A DNA stretch of 64,000 nt from Holophagales bacterium (GCA_016719485.1 JADJZB010000029.1:186001-250000); one strand, 5' to 3'. Positions 42,648 to 53,012 are shown, counted from the first letter of the stretch. Numbers and translations are program-made. The notes: generated by a model from the letters alone, not told the origin.

Positions 42648-43805
42648 TCAGAAGCTCGACCGGACGCCGGCCCGCACGCGCCTCAGGTCGGGTCGGGACC
42701 CGAACGGTCCGTACCTCGAGCCGTAGGGGACGTCGGCGCCGAGGGTGAGGGCGAGCGCGTCCGTCGCGTTCCACGAGACCTCGCCCTTCACGAGGCCGTC
42801 GCCGTGGCGAAGGCCCTGCGTCCAGACGGCGCGCCAGCTTCCCCACCGCTCGGTCCGCTGCCAGATGGCGAGGAAGGCCGGGAGGATGGCCCGGTCGAAG
42901 AGGAGGAGCGGGTCGACGGGGGTGGCGCTCGCATTCGCGGCGAGCGTGAGGAGAAGAGTCCCGTCGCCGAAAGCCCGCTCGGCGCCCACGGTCCAGACGA
43001 GCGCGTCGCCGAGCCCGGGATCGTCCGAGAAGAGGGCCGCCCCCTCGGCCCGAAGGACCCACGCGCCAGTGACGCGGGAGAGCTCGACGCCGACGGCGTC
43101 TTCCCGCGCGTAGCGGCGGTCGGCCGGAAGGGCGACCGCATCGCCGTCGAGGAAGGCGCGGTCGGGTCGCGGCGTCAGGAGGGGCGCAGGGCGTATGCCG
43201 GTGCGCCCCCAGGCCCCGACGTCCCAGTCGCCGAACGTCGCGAGGAGGCGGAGGGCGCCCCATCCCGTGCGTGGGAGGTCGTTCTCTCCGTCGACGAGGA
43301 CGACGGGAAGACCCGCAACAGTGGAATCGACTGGCGCGAATCGGGGCGAGGAGACGGGAACGCGCCACGGCGTCCCGAGCGGAACGAAGACGCCGTCGAA
43401 GCGGAGCGCGCCGGCCTGGCCCCGGGTCCGGAGGCCCCAGAGTGGGAGCTTCTCGTCGGCGAACGGGTCGGTCAGGTCACGCGGCAGGAAGGCGTCGGCG
43501 GGCGAGTAGCCGTCGGTCTTGCCCCACCCCAGGAGGAAGCGCCCCGCCTCGACGTCGACGGTCGGCGCGACGCTCCACGACACCCAGGCTTCCCGCACGG
43601 AGATGGCAGAGACCCTCTGCTCGACGGTCCCCTGCGCGGTCGCCCAGCCGACGACCCAGGGGTCGCGCTCCGAGGCGCGGTCCGCGTAGGCGAATCCCCG
43701 GGTCTCGACGAAGCCGCTCCAGGTCTGGGCGGACGCGCTCCCCGCAGATGCCATCGCGACGAGGATCGCGCCCAGGACCCGAGCCGGAAGCTGCGGGGTT
43801 CTCAG
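42648..43805 (-). CDS. Outer-membrane beta-barrel protein, apparently starting at CTG
   Basis: 385 residues with alternating aromatic beta strands and a final strand ending in Phe (RRVRAGVRSSF), the classic outer-membrane barrel ending. The signal peptide (RTPQLPARVLGAILVAMASAGSASA) only fits if translation begins at CTG 43805. That codon overlaps the TGA of the LolA-like gene (CTGA) and follows GGAGGGGGG. ATG 43754 would leave too short a signal. It is the last gene of the ABC operon, so it is probably the outer-membrane partner or cargo of that export system. Confidence 0.75.
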   Translation of the reverse strand: MRTPQLPARVLGAILVAMASAGSASAQTWSGFVETRGFAYADRASERDPWVVGWATAQGTVEQRVSAISVREAWVSWSVAPTVDVEAGRFLLGWGKTDGYSPADAFLPRDLTDPFADEKLPLWGLRTRGQAGALRFDGVFVPLGTPWRVPVSSPRFAPVDSTVAGLPVVLVDGENDLPRTGWGALRLLATFGDWDVGAWGRTGIRPAPLLTPRPDRAFLDGDAVALPADRRYAREDAVGVELSRVTGAWVLRAEGAALFSDDPGLGDALVWTVGAERAFGDGTLLLTLAANASATPVDPLLLFDRAILPAFLAIWQRTERWGSWRAVWTQGLRHGDGLVKGEVSWNATDALALTLGADVPYGSRYGPFGSRPDLRRVRAGVRSSF

Positions 43806-44599
43806 TCGCCCCCCTCCCGCACGAGGTTCTGGAGCGTGTGGCGCCCTGCGGGCTGCGGCCGGTCGAAGGCGAGCTTCTCGAGGCGGATGACGGTCGTCGA
43901 CCTCTTGCCGAGGTCCTGCATCGTCATGCGCCGGGCGACGTGGCGGCCGTCGACGAGGGCGACGTCCTCGAGGAGGAGGCGCTTGCCCGGCTCCTTCTCG
44001 CCAGGGCGGAAGAGGTCCATCCGGACCAGGTAGAGGATGTCCTTGCGCAGGAACAGGAGCTTCCTCTCGTAGAGGCTCTTCCCCGCGTCGGAGCGGGGCC
44101 GCGCCTCGATGACGAAGCAGGGCTGGCCCGCCACGGCCTCCTCCGCGAGGAGCTTGGCGTCGTATTTCTCGTGGTCGAGCTCCTCCATGTCCTCGTAGTT
44201 GAAGTCGGTGCCGACGAACGAGGCGCTCCGGTCCTGCGCGGCGATGCGGCGCTCGCGTTTCATCGACGGGAGGTAGAGCCACTGGTCGGGGTTCTTTCCC
44301 GGCCGCGGGAGGGAGAGGAACCCGACCCCCTTCACCTCCGGTGGCGCCGTGAAGCGGATGAGCATCTTCGAGTCGCCCGCGTAGCCGAGCCGGTAGCTCT
44401 TCCAGCTCTTGCGGCGTTCCCTGCCGTCCTTCGACGTGACGACGAGGTCTCCCTCGTACTCCTGGCTCTTCGTCCTGTGGCGCTCCTCGGACTGGACGAG
44501 GAGCGACCGCGCCTCGTCGGCAACGGCGGGCCGGGCGACGGCCGCGAGAAGGATGGGGGCCGCGAGGAACGCGGCGAGCGTGAAGCGGCGTCTACTCAT
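43802..44599 (-). CDS. LolA-like outer-membrane lipoprotein-sorting protein
   Basis: 265 residues with signal peptide (TLAAFLAAPILLAAVARPAVA). Strands such as RKSWKSYRLGYAGDSKMLIRF, PDQWLYLPSMKRERRIA and RTLVRMDLF-type repeats, with the block GTDFNYEDME, match the uncharacterised LolA-like family found beside MacB-type permeases. It likely carries a lipid or lipoprotein across the periplasm. Its ATG overlaps the permease stop by eight bases. Confidence 0.8.
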   Translation of the reverse strand: MSRRRFTLAAFLAAPILLAAVARPAVADEARSLLVQSEERHRTKSQEYEGDLVVTSKDGRERRKSWKSYRLGYAGDSKMLIRFTAPPEVKGVGFLSLPRPGKNPDQWLYLPSMKRERRIAAQDRSASFVGTDFNYEDMEELDHEKYDAKLLAEEAVAGQPCFVIEARPRSDAGKSLYERKLLFLRKDILYLVRMDLFRPGEKEPGKRLLLEDVALVDGRHVARRMTMQDLGKRSTTVIRLEKLAFDRPQPAGRHTLQNLVREGGD

Positions 44600-47139
44600 A
44601 CTCGAGGGCCTCCGTGACGGGCGTGCGCGCCGCCTGCCGGGCCGGGATCCATGCGGAAGCGGCCGAGAGCAGCGGCAGGGCGACGACGAGCTGGCCCAGG
44701 AGGAGCCACGGCGTCTCGTGCGGGAGGCTCCAGCCAGCGAACGCGACGGCGACGGTCTTCTCGACGAAGAGCGCGAGGAGCGTGCCGAGCGGCAGGGATA
44801 GGACGAGGGCCGCCGCGGAGATCGCGAGCGCCTCGAGGGCGACGCTCCTCCGGATCTGCCCGCCGACGGCGCCGAGCGCCTTCAGGAGGCCGATCTCGCG
44901 CGTCCGCTCGACGACGGAGATCAGGAGCGACGTGACGATGCCGAGGACGCCGACGGCGAGGGCGAGGACGAGCGTCACCTGCATGAGAGCGTAGAAGGCG
45001 TCGATCGCCTTCTCGACGTCCGCCACGAACTCCCGCTTCGTGGAGACGAGCGCGGGCATCCTCCCCTGGAGCTTCGTGCGGATGGCGTCGCGGACCTCGC
45101 CCGCGTCCGCCCCGGCAGCGAGGTTCACGTCGAAGACGTCGACCCGGTCGTCCTCGAATGCGGCAAGAAACGTCCGGCGGTCGACGAAGACCGTCCCGCG
45201 ATCCGAGGTGTAGTCCTTCACGACGGCGGCGATCGGAAAGCGGACGGTCCCGCGCGCCCCGGGCAGCTCGACGACGTCGCCGACCCCCATCCCGAACTTC
45301 CGCGCGAAGTTGTCGGATACGGTGCAGGAGGCGCCGCGCCCCACCTCGCGTCGGGCGATCTCCTCGCTCCCCTCGACCCAGTCGTGCCGGGTGCGGTCGA
45401 GCATCGCTTCCATCTCGATGGAGGCGAGGACGATCGTCTCCCCCCGGTAGTCGAGCCGCGGGGCCCGGTACGACTCGACGGAACGGACGCCCGGGACCGC
45501 CAGGAGGTCGTCCTTCACCTCGGGAGCGAAGCGGTAGTCGGGGCGCGCGAAGTTCGCCGAGGCGCGGACGTAGATGTCGGAGGTGAGGATGTCCCTCATC
45601 CACCGCACGAGCGTCGCCGTCGTCGCCTCGATGTAGCCGCCGATCCCGACGGCAAACGTCAGGGCGAGCGTCATCGCCGTCACCGTCCCGGCGCTCCGGC
45701 GCGGGGACGAGAGGAGGGCGTCGGAGGCGAGGCGCCCCGACACCGGGAAGAGGCGCGCGACGAGCGGCGCCCCGAGCGCGAGGAGGCGATGCGAGATCGG
45801 GCCGACGAGGAGAAGCGCGGAGAACGCCCCGAGCGCGACGATCGCCAGGATCATCGGCATCCCGGCGAGGGGGGCCGCGCGCCGAAGGCGACGGTCGCCG
45901 CGAGGAGGGCGAGCCCCGCGGCGACGCGCCGGCCGCTCCAGGCCCCTCCCGCCTGGTGGACCCCTTTCGCAAAGGCCTCCGTCGGCGAGACGGCCGCGGC
46001 GGCACGCGACGGTGCGAACGCACCGACGAGCGATGCGAGGAGGCCGAGGGCGAGACCCTGGAGGACGAGCGGGAGCGTGAGGCGCGCCTCGGAGGAGGCG
46101 GCGACGCCGTAGACCTGCTCGGCCCCCTGCCGCATGACGTCGAGCGCGGCGCGGGTGAGGCCGATCCCCGCGAAAACGCCGAGGATCGAACCGACGAGGC
46201 CGAGGGCGAGCGCCTCGAGGAGGAAGAGCGCCCGGACCTGCCGGGGCGTGGCGCCGAGCGCGCGGAGAGTGCCGATGTCGCGGCGGCGGCGGTTCACGGC
46301 GACGCTGAAGGCGTTGTAGATCAGGAACGCCCCCAGGCCGAGGGCGAAGCCGCTCGTCACGTCGAAGCCGGCGGCGAAGTTCGCGACGAGCTTCTCCATC
46401 TGCCCGCTCCTGCGGTCGGGCGTCTCGACCTTCACGTTCGGGGAACGACGGCCCGCAGGGACGCGGTCGCCGCCTCGAGCGCCACGCCCTCCTCGAGGCG
46501 GACCTCGAGCCGGTCGAAGCGGCGTCCGCGCCCGAAGAGCTCCTGCGCCGCGTAGACGTCCATGACGACGAGGTTCCCGCCGAAGGCCTCGGCGAAGCCT
46601 TTCGGCGTCAGGAGCCCCCGGATCGTCACGCTTCGCGGCCCGGCGGGAAGCTTCAGGACGAGGACGTCGCCCGTCTTCAGCCCCGCTCTCTCGGCGAGCG
46701 GCCGGGCGACGGCGACCGAATCAGCCTGCGCGAGGAAGAGGAGCGGGTCGTCGAGGTCGGCGTCCTCCCCCTCGAAGCCGTAGTCGCGCATCTCCCGGTC
46801 ACCGAGGAGGTCGACGCCGAGGACGAGGAGGCTTCCCAGCTCGCCCCGCTCGGGAACCACGACCTGCTCGATGACGGGCGACTGCGCGCGAATGCCGGGC
46901 CGCTCGCGGATCGCCTCCTGGAGCTCCTCGGGGACGCCCCCTTCCTGCGTCAGCTGCAGCTGGGCCTTCCCCGCCATCCGGTCGACCGTCTCGCGAATGC
47001 CTCCGAGGAGGCTCCCCCGCGCCCCGACGACCGCCACGTAGGTCGCGACGCCGACGACGACGCCGAGGAGCGTCAGCCCCGTCTTGGCGCGATGGCGCTT
47101 CACGTAGGAGAGCGAGAGCGTCCGGAGGAGGAACCTCAC
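44592..47139 (-). CDS. FtsX/MacB-type ABC transporter permease, two frame breaks
   Basis: Three consecutive frames make one 868-codon permease with duplicated FtsX modules. Frame 1 (GTG 47139, overlapping the ATPase stop as GTGA) has the first TM (TGLTLLGVVVGVATYVAVV) and a large periplasmic domain. Frame 2 joins at the G run 46440-46443 (FALGLGAFLIYNAFSVAV, RDIGTLRALGATPRQV). Frame 3 joins at the run of six Gs 45869-45874 and carries the second periplasmic domain and the final TMs (TREIGLLKALGAVGGQIRRS). Both breaks correspond to one missing base. The duplicated 'RxIGxLxALGA' coupling helices are typical of LolCE-like or DevC-like exporters. Confidence 0.85.
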
Positions 47140-47810
47140 CCGCGCGTGTCCTCCACGACGCGCCCGTCGCGGAATCTCACGACCCTCTCGCACGCCGCCG
47201 CGGCGTTCGGGTCGTGCGTCACCATGACGATCGTCGTCCTGCGCGCCGCGTGGATCGCCTTCAGCAGCTGGAGGATCTCCTCGCCCCGCGCGGTGTCGAG
47301 GTTTCCGGTCGGCTCGTCGGCGAGGAGGAGCGGCGCGCCGGTGACGAGCGCCCGCGCGATGGCGACCCTCTGCCTCTCGCCGCCGGAGAGCTCGTCGGGA
47401 AGGTGTGTCGTCCGCGCGGTGAGGCCGACCTCCGCGAGGGTCTTCAGCGCCCTCTCCCGCGCCTCGGCCGCCGGCCTTCCCGCGAGGTGGAGCGGCAGCT
47501 CGACGTTCTGCGCCGCCGTGAGCGTCGGCATCAGGTGGTAGGCCTGAAAGACGTAGGAGACGTGAGTTCTCCGGAAGAGCGAACGCTCCTCCTCGCTCTT
47601 CGTCGCGAGGTCCGCTCCGGCGACGAGGAGCGCCCCCGACGTCGGCACGTCGAGGCCGCCCATGAGGTTGAGGAGGGTCGACTTCCCGGAGCCGGACGGC
47701 CCCATCACCGCGACCATCTCGCCGTCGCCGATCGAGAGCGACACCCCGTCGAGCGCGACGACGCGCGCCTTGCCTTCGTACACCTTCAGGACGTCCTTCA
47801 GCTGGAGCAT
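47136..47810 (-). CDS. ABC transporter ATPase of the LolD/MacB type
   Basis: 224 residues from ATG 47810. Walker A is GPSGSGKST, the Q-loop lies in VFQAYHLMPTLTA, the signature is LSGGERQR, Walker B is LLLADEPTGNLD and the switch His is in VTHDPN. It pairs with the overlapping permease to power extraction or export of a lipid, lipoprotein or peptide. It is first in the four-gene operon that continues to the barrel protein. Confidence 0.95.
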   Translation of the reverse strand: MLQLKDVLKVYEGKARVVALDGVSLSIGDGEMVAVMGPSGSGKSTLLNLMGGLDVPTSGALLVAGADLATKSEEERSLFRRTHVSYVFQAYHLMPTLTAAQNVELPLHLAGRPAAEARERALKTLAEVGLTARTTHLPDELSGGERQRVAIARALVTGAPLLLADEPTGNLDTARGEEILQLLKAIHAARRTTIVMVTHDPNAAAACERVVRFRDGRVVEDTRG

Positions 47811-47922
47811 CGGGGAATGCTCCGGCCGGGCGGGGAGGGCGTCAAGAAGAACGACCGGAATCCCGCCCAAGGAAGCCTAGAATCGCCGGTGGTGCGATCT
47901 CTCGGGACCGTGGCGCGGGCCA

Positions 47923-50900
47923 GTGCGCTGGCGTGATGCAGTGGCTGCCGCCGTGCGCGTTCTCGCCTGCGCCCTCGCTTTTCGGGTGCTCTGCCCCTCT
48001 TCCGCCGTCGCCCTCGACCCCGCCAAGTCCCTGACGCAGTACCGCCTCGACGCGTGGCAGTCGGAGAAGGGCCTTCCCCAGGATACGGTCCAGTCCCTGC
48101 TCCAGACTCGCGACGGATACCTCTGGGTCGGCACCCAGGAGGGCCTTGCGCGGTTCGACGGCGTGCGCTTCCGCGTCTGGGACGAACGGACGAATCCCGA
48201 GCTGCGGAGCGGCTCCATCGCGTCGCTCCTCGAGGACTCCAGGGGCCGGCTCTGGATCGGCCTGTCCGGAGGAGTCGCCCGCCTCGAAGCCGGAATCATC
48301 ACGAGCCTCGACGCCGGGCTCGCACAGGGAGTCACGGCCTGGTCGATGTGCGAGACCCCGGACGGCGACGTCTGGGTCGCGACGAGCGGTGCCGGCCTCC
48401 TGCGGTTCCGGGGCAAGGAGAAGACGGCGTTCACGACGGCGGACGGCCTCCCGAGCAACGACCTGCGCTCGATCTGCCGCGACCGTGCCGGGGATCTCTG
48501 GGTCGGCACCAGCGGGAAGGGCGTTTTCCGGATGCGGAACGGGATGATCACCGTCGTCGACACCTCGAAAGGGCTCTCGAGCGACGTCGTCCGCTCGGTC
48601 GCGCCCCACGCCGACGGCGGTATCTGGGTGGGAACTGCGGGGGGCGGGCTCCTGACGGTGAGGGACTCCGGCCGCGTCGAAGTGTCGCGGGTCCGAGGCC
48701 TTCCGACCGAGCAGGTCTCCGCCCTTCACGTGGACCGGGACGGGACGCTCTGGGTCGGGACCTGGGGAAGCGGAGTCGCCCGGGTTCGCGACGGGCGGGT
48801 CGACCTCCTCTCCTCGAAGAACGGGCTCTCGAACGACCAGATCTGGAGCCTCGGCTCGGACCGTGAAGGGAACGTCTGGATCGGGACGTGGGTCGGCGGC
48901 CTCAATCGCCTCACCGACGGGAAATTCCTCCCGCTCGGGGTGCCGGAAGGCCTCTCGAGCGACAACACGCGGGCCGTCCTCCAGACCCGCGACGGCGCCC
49001 TGTGGATCGCAACCGCCGGCGGCGGCCTCAACCGGGTCGAGAACGGGGTCGTGACGGTCCTCGGCGCCGGTGACGGCTTCGGGACGGACGAGATCTCCAG
49101 CCTGTCGGAATCCGCCGACGGGTCCCTGCTGGTGGGCACCTACACGTCCGGCGCCTTCCGCGTGAGCGGTCGACGCGCGACCCCGCTCGTTCGAGAGGGC
49201 CGCCTCCCGTCGGAGGACGTGCGCGGCCTCCTCGAAGCCCGGGACGGCTCCGTCTGGGTCGGGACCTCCGGCGGCGCGCAGCGCGTGACGGCGGGACGGC
49301 TCGGGCCCGCCTTCCCGGGCGAGCCGGCTCCGCTCCGGCGCGTCATCGGCTTCCTCGAGGACCGGGCCGGAACGATCTGGATCGCCACGCACGAGGGGCT
49401 ATTTGCCTGGGAGGCGGGCCACCTCGTCAAGCGAACGACTGCCGAAGGCCTGGCGAACAATCGCGTACTCACCCTTCACGAAGACCTCGAGGGAGTCCTC
49501 TGGATTGGCACCGCCGGCGGCCTGACCCGCTTCATGAACGGCCGCCTCGAGAGCCTGACCGCTTCAGACAGCCTCCTCGACGACACGATCCTGGGCATCG
49601 TCGACGACGCCATCGGGGACCTCTGGCTGACCTCCAACCGGGGTCTCTCCCGCGTCCACAAGGCGGATATCGACTCCTTCTTTTCGGGACGGACGACGAA
49701 GGTCCCATTTACCGCCTACGGAACCAGCGACGGCCTCCGCAGCCCGACGTTCGCAGGGGGACAGCAGCCCACCGGCATCCGGATGGCCGACGGCCGCCTC
49801 GCCTTTCCGTCGTACCGGGGCGCGGTGATCATCGACCCTGGCGCGATCGAGAACGCACCGCCGCCTCCGGCCGTCGTCGTCGAGGAGATCATCGCCGGGG
49901 AGCGCACCTGGAGCGGGCCCGGCCCCTTCGAGCTCCCGGCGGGCACGCGGGGCCTGGAATTCCGCTACACGGCTCCGAGCTTCGTCGCACCCGCGACCCT
50001 CTCGTTCCGTTACGAGCTCGAAGGCATCGATCCCGGTCCGGTCGAAGCCGGGAGCCGACGGCGGGCCTTCTACACGAACCTGGAACCGGGGACGTACACC
50101 TTTCGCGCCACGGCGAAGAACCACGACGGGCACTCCTCCCCCGGCCCGTCGGTCGTGGTCGTGCGGATTCCGCCCCGCTTCGTGGAGACCTGGCTCTTCA
50201 AGGGCGTGCTTCTCGTCGCGCTCGGGGCCTCCGTCTTCGGCCTGCACAGGCTGCGGCTCGCCGCCCTGAGAAGAGGCCGGGACGAGCTGGAAGCCACGAT
50301 CGCCCGTCGGACGGAGGACATTCGTCAGCTCAACCTGACGCTCGAAACGCGCGTGCAGGAACGGACGTCCGAGCTGGAGGGAGCGCTGGGCGAGATGGAG
50401 ACGTTCACCTACACCGTCTCCCACGATCTGCGCGCTCCTCTCCGCTCGATCGACGGGTTCGCCGCCATGCTCCTCGAGGACGCTTCGGACGCGCTCGACG
50501 AGGAGAGCCGGCACCGGCTCGGCGTGGTGCGCGCGAGCTCGCAGCGGATGGGCAGGCTCATCGACGACCTCCTGACCCACACGCGCATCGGCCGCGGGCC
50601 GCTCCGGCTCGTCGACGTGAACATGGAGACCCTGGCGCGTCGGGCCTGGGCCGAGATCCAGGCAGACGGAAAGACCGGGACGGGAGCCGAACTGAGGATC
50701 GGGAGCCTTCCCGCGAGCCAGGGGGACCCGGATCTCCTGCTCAGGGTCTGGAAAGAGCTGCTCGCGAATGCCGTGAAGTTCTCGTCGAAGTCCCCGGTGC
50801 CGGTCGTCGAGGCCACCGGTGAAGAGTCGGGTGACGAGACGGTCTATCGGGTCCGGGACAACGGCGCGGGATTCGACATGAGGTACTCCGGAAAGCTCTT

Positions 50901-51075
50901 CGGCGTCTTCCAGCGGCTCCACTCGGAGTCCGAGTTCGCAGGTCTCGGCGTGGGCCTCGCGATCGTCGGGCGCATCGTCGCCCGGCACGGCGGCCGCGTG
51001 GAGGCGGAAGGAGCCGTCGGCGCCGGCGCGTCCTTCACGTTTCGCCTGCCGCGCCGGCCGGCCCGCGCGTCGTGA
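47923..51075 (+). CDS. Propeller sensor histidine kinase (two-component regulator propeller)
   Basis: 1050 residues. The start is GTG 47923, with GTG 47938 or 47950 also possible; all leave a signal peptide (VRVLACALAFRVLCP). The periplasmic part is a 14-blade-type propeller with repeats like DGYLWVGTQEGLARFDG and GDVWVATSGAGLLRF, then a Y_Y_Y domain. One TM helix lies at about 756, a coiled coil follows, then HisKA with the phospho-His in YTVSHDLRAPLRS (about residue 832). The ATPase domain has WKELLANAVKFSS, VRDNGAGFD and GLGVGLAIVGRI. There is no fused receiver and no adjacent response regulator, so the partner is elsewhere. It shares its sensor plan with the Ser/Thr kinase at 17927. Confidence 0.9.
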   Translation: MRWRDAVAAAVRVLACALAFRVLCPSSAVALDPAKSLTQYRLDAWQSEKGLPQDTVQSLLQTRDGYLWVGTQEGLARFDGVRFRVWDERTNPELRSGSIASLLEDSRGRLWIGLSGGVARLEAGIITSLDAGLAQGVTAWSMCETPDGDVWVATSGAGLLRFRGKEKTAFTTADGLPSNDLRSICRDRAGDLWVGTSGKGVFRMRNGMITVVDTSKGLSSDVVRSVAPHADGGIWVGTAGGGLLTVRDSGRVEVSRVRGLPTEQVSALHVDRDGTLWVGTWGSGVARVRDGRVDLLSSKNGLSNDQIWSLGSDREGNVWIGTWVGGLNRLTDGKFLPLGVPEGLSSDNTRAVLQTRDGALWIATAGGGLNRVENGVVTVLGAGDGFGTDEISSLSESADGSLLVGTYTSGAFRVSGRRATPLVREGRLPSEDVRGLLEARDGSVWVGTSGGAQRVTAGRLGPAFPGEPAPLRRVIGFLEDRAGTIWIATHEGLFAWEAGHLVKRTTAEGLANNRVLTLHEDLEGVLWIGTAGGLTRFMNGRLESLTASDSLLDDTILGIVDDAIGDLWLTSNRGLSRVHKADIDSFFSGRTTKVPFTAYGTSDGLRSPTFAGGQQPTGIRMADGRLAFPSYRGAVIIDPGAIENAPPPPAVVVEEIIAGERTWSGPGPFELPAGTRGLEFRYTAPSFVAPATLSFRYELEGIDPGPVEAGSRRRAFYTNLEPGTYTFRATAKNHDGHSSPGPSVVVVRIPPRFVETWLFKGVLLVALGASVFGLHRLRLAALRRGRDELEATIARRTEDIRQLNLTLETRVQERTSELEGALGEMETFTYTVSHDLRAPLRSIDGFAAMLLEDASDALDEESRHRLGVVRASSQRMGRLIDDLLTHTRIGRGPLRLVDVNMETLARRAWAEIQADGKTGTGAELRIGSLPASQGDPDLLLRVWKELLANAVKFSSKSPVPVVEATGEESGDETVYRVRDNGAGFDMRYSGKLFGVFQRLHSESEFAGLGVGLAIVGRIVARHGGRVEAEGAVGAGASFTFRLPRRPARAS

Positions 51076-51091
51076 TGGTGTGCCGGCCCTC

Positions 51092-52933
51092 TCAGCGGAA
51101 GTAGCCGGACACGTCGAGGACGACGTGCACCGGCTGGGCCGAGTCGTTTCGGACCGTCAGCCGGCCGAGGGCACCCGGTACGGCGACGGCGGCGGAAGCC
51201 CGCGTCCGTCCCGCGCGCAAGGCCAGGACCTGGGTTACGGGTGTCGCGGTTCCGGCCCCGAACAGGCGCAGCAGGCCGTCGGCGGCGGGTCCCACACCCG
51301 TGAGGTTCACGGCGACGGCGCGCGCATCGGCCGGGACCGAGCAGGTCCCGGCCGCGTCGAACGTCAGCGTGCCGTTCGCGGCGACGGGCGCCCCGGACCC
51401 GAGACGCGTGTCGAGGACACGACACGGCGTGACGGCGAAGAACCTCACCGCCGACTCGGTTCCCTCGAAGGCTCCGACGTCGCAGCGCACGCCCGCGGGG
51501 CGCGTCGCGCCGCGCGCGTCCACGGCCGCGTGGCAGCCCGCGAACGCCCCGTCGACGCCCGGGCTCCCCGGGAGGAGTGAGACGGTCTCCACGAGGCCGC
51601 CGTGGTCCGCGAGCGGGCCGAGGAGGGGCTCGGCGACGACCGGGACCGCCACGCAGTTCTCGTCGTTTCCGTCACCGACGTTTCGCTCCGGGAACTCGAT
51701 CACGTCTCCGCCATTCGTCATCTGCGGCGAGCCGACGTCGCAGTTCTTCCCGATGTTCCAGGGGTTGCCGCCATTCGCCGCCGTGTTGTCGGCGACGATC
51801 GAAGCCCGGATCGTCACGTTCGAGGCCGGAGCTGCGATGGTGATGCCGCCGCCCGTCCAGCCTGCGTGGTTGCGCGTGACCGTGAGGTGGGAGAGCGTCA
51901 CGTTCGCGCCGGTCGGGTAGATCGAGAACGCCCCTCCGATGGCGTATCCCAACGGGGCGACGGCGCCCTCGGCCCGGTTCCCCGTGAACGTGACGTTCGT
52001 GATGTTCGCCGCGGTCGGGTGATAGAGCCAGAGGCCGCCCCCCTGGCTGAAGGCGCGGTTCCCCGCGACGAGCGACCCGGTGAACGTGAGCGAGCCGTCC
52101 TGGTGGTAGATCGCGCCCCCGTTCCCGCCGGTGGCCCGATTCTCGAGGAACGTCGAGTCGACGACGACGAGAGCCTGCGGGCTCTGGTACATGACGGAGT
52201 GGATGGCGCCCCCTGCCCAGGCGACGTTGTCGCGAAAGGTGCAGCGCTCGACGCGCACCTCGCCGTCACCCGCCCCGTCGACGTAGAGCGCGCCCCCCGT
52301 CGCCCCGAAGCTCGAGACCCGGGCCTGCGTCTCGTTGCCGATGAAGGTGGTGTCCCGGATCGTCAGTCCGTTCGCCGGGCCGGTCCCGTCGCCGCCGAGG
52401 TAGCCGATGGCACCCCCGTTCCCGCCCCGGTTCCTCAGGAAAGTGCTCCCGTCCACGGTCGAGACCCCTCCCTGGACGTAGATCGCCCCTCCGCCGACGT
52501 CGTCGCCGGCCTGGGTGCAGACGTTGTCCTCGAAGCGGACGTTCACGACCGTCAGGGCCGCGGTCCCCCGCTCGTGGTAGTGGCTCCGGACGGCCGCGCC
52601 GAAGTCGGCGACGCGTCCGCGCCGGAGGGTCAGGTTCCGGAGGGCGAGCTGCCGCTGGTAGTCGACGGTGAAGAGCCGCACCGCGTCCTGCCCGTCGAGC
52701 GTTACGAGGCCTCCTCCGTCGACGTCGGTCGCCAGGGCCGCCGAGATCGTCTTCGTCGCGGTGAGGGGGATCGTTACGGGCCCGCCGCCACAGGAGAACG
52801 TCACGACGCCCCCGCCCGCGAGCGCCGCGTTCAGCGACGCCTCGGTACACGAGGCGGGCGTCCCGCCGCCGACGACGCCCGCGGCCCTGGCCAGGGCCGG
52901 GCAGAGGAGGAGCAGAACGATCGAGAGCCGCAC
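51092..52933 (-). CDS. Secreted right-handed beta-helix protein
   Basis: 613 residues with signal peptide (LSIVLLLLCPALARA). The body is a parallel beta-helix with recurring NxGGAI/GGGL units (VGGGAIYVQGG, NGGAIGYLGG, GGAIHSVMYQS, GGGLWLYHPTA) of the polymorphic-outer-membrane-protein type. A C-terminal 120-residue beta domain starting FFAVTPCRVLDTRLGSG is the widespread secreted 'PCRVLDTR' module. Likely surface-exposed or adhesive. Confidence 0.8.
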   Translation of the reverse strand: MRLSIVLLLLCPALARAAGVVGGGTPASCTEASLNAALAGGGVVTFSCGGGPVTIPLTATKTISAALATDVDGGGLVTLDGQDAVRLFTVDYQRQLALRNLTLRRGRVADFGAAVRSHYHERGTAALTVVNVRFEDNVCTQAGDDVGGGAIYVQGGVSTVDGSTFLRNRGGNGGAIGYLGGDGTGPANGLTIRDTTFIGNETQARVSSFGATGGALYVDGAGDGEVRVERCTFRDNVAWAGGAIHSVMYQSPQALVVVDSTFLENRATGGNGGAIYHQDGSLTFTGSLVAGNRAFSQGGGLWLYHPTAANITNVTFTGNRAEGAVAPLGYAIGGAFSIYPTGANVTLSHLTVTRNHAGWTGGGITIAAPASNVTIRASIVADNTAANGGNPWNIGKNCDVGSPQMTNGGDVIEFPERNVGDGNDENCVAVPVVAEPLLGPLADHGGLVETVSLLPGSPGVDGAFAGCHAAVDARGATRPAGVRCDVGAFEGTESAVRFFAVTPCRVLDTRLGSGAPVAANGTLTFDAAGTCSVPADARAVAVNLTGVGPAADGLLRLFGAGTATPVTQVLALRAGRTRASAAVAVPGALGRLTVRNDSAQPVHVVLDVSGYFR

Positions 52934-53012
52934 CCGCGCACGATGGCGCGGTGGCCTGCCGTATTCAAGCCCTCCGGTGCTCGCCCCGAAGCGACTAGAC
53001 TCCCCTTCCCAT

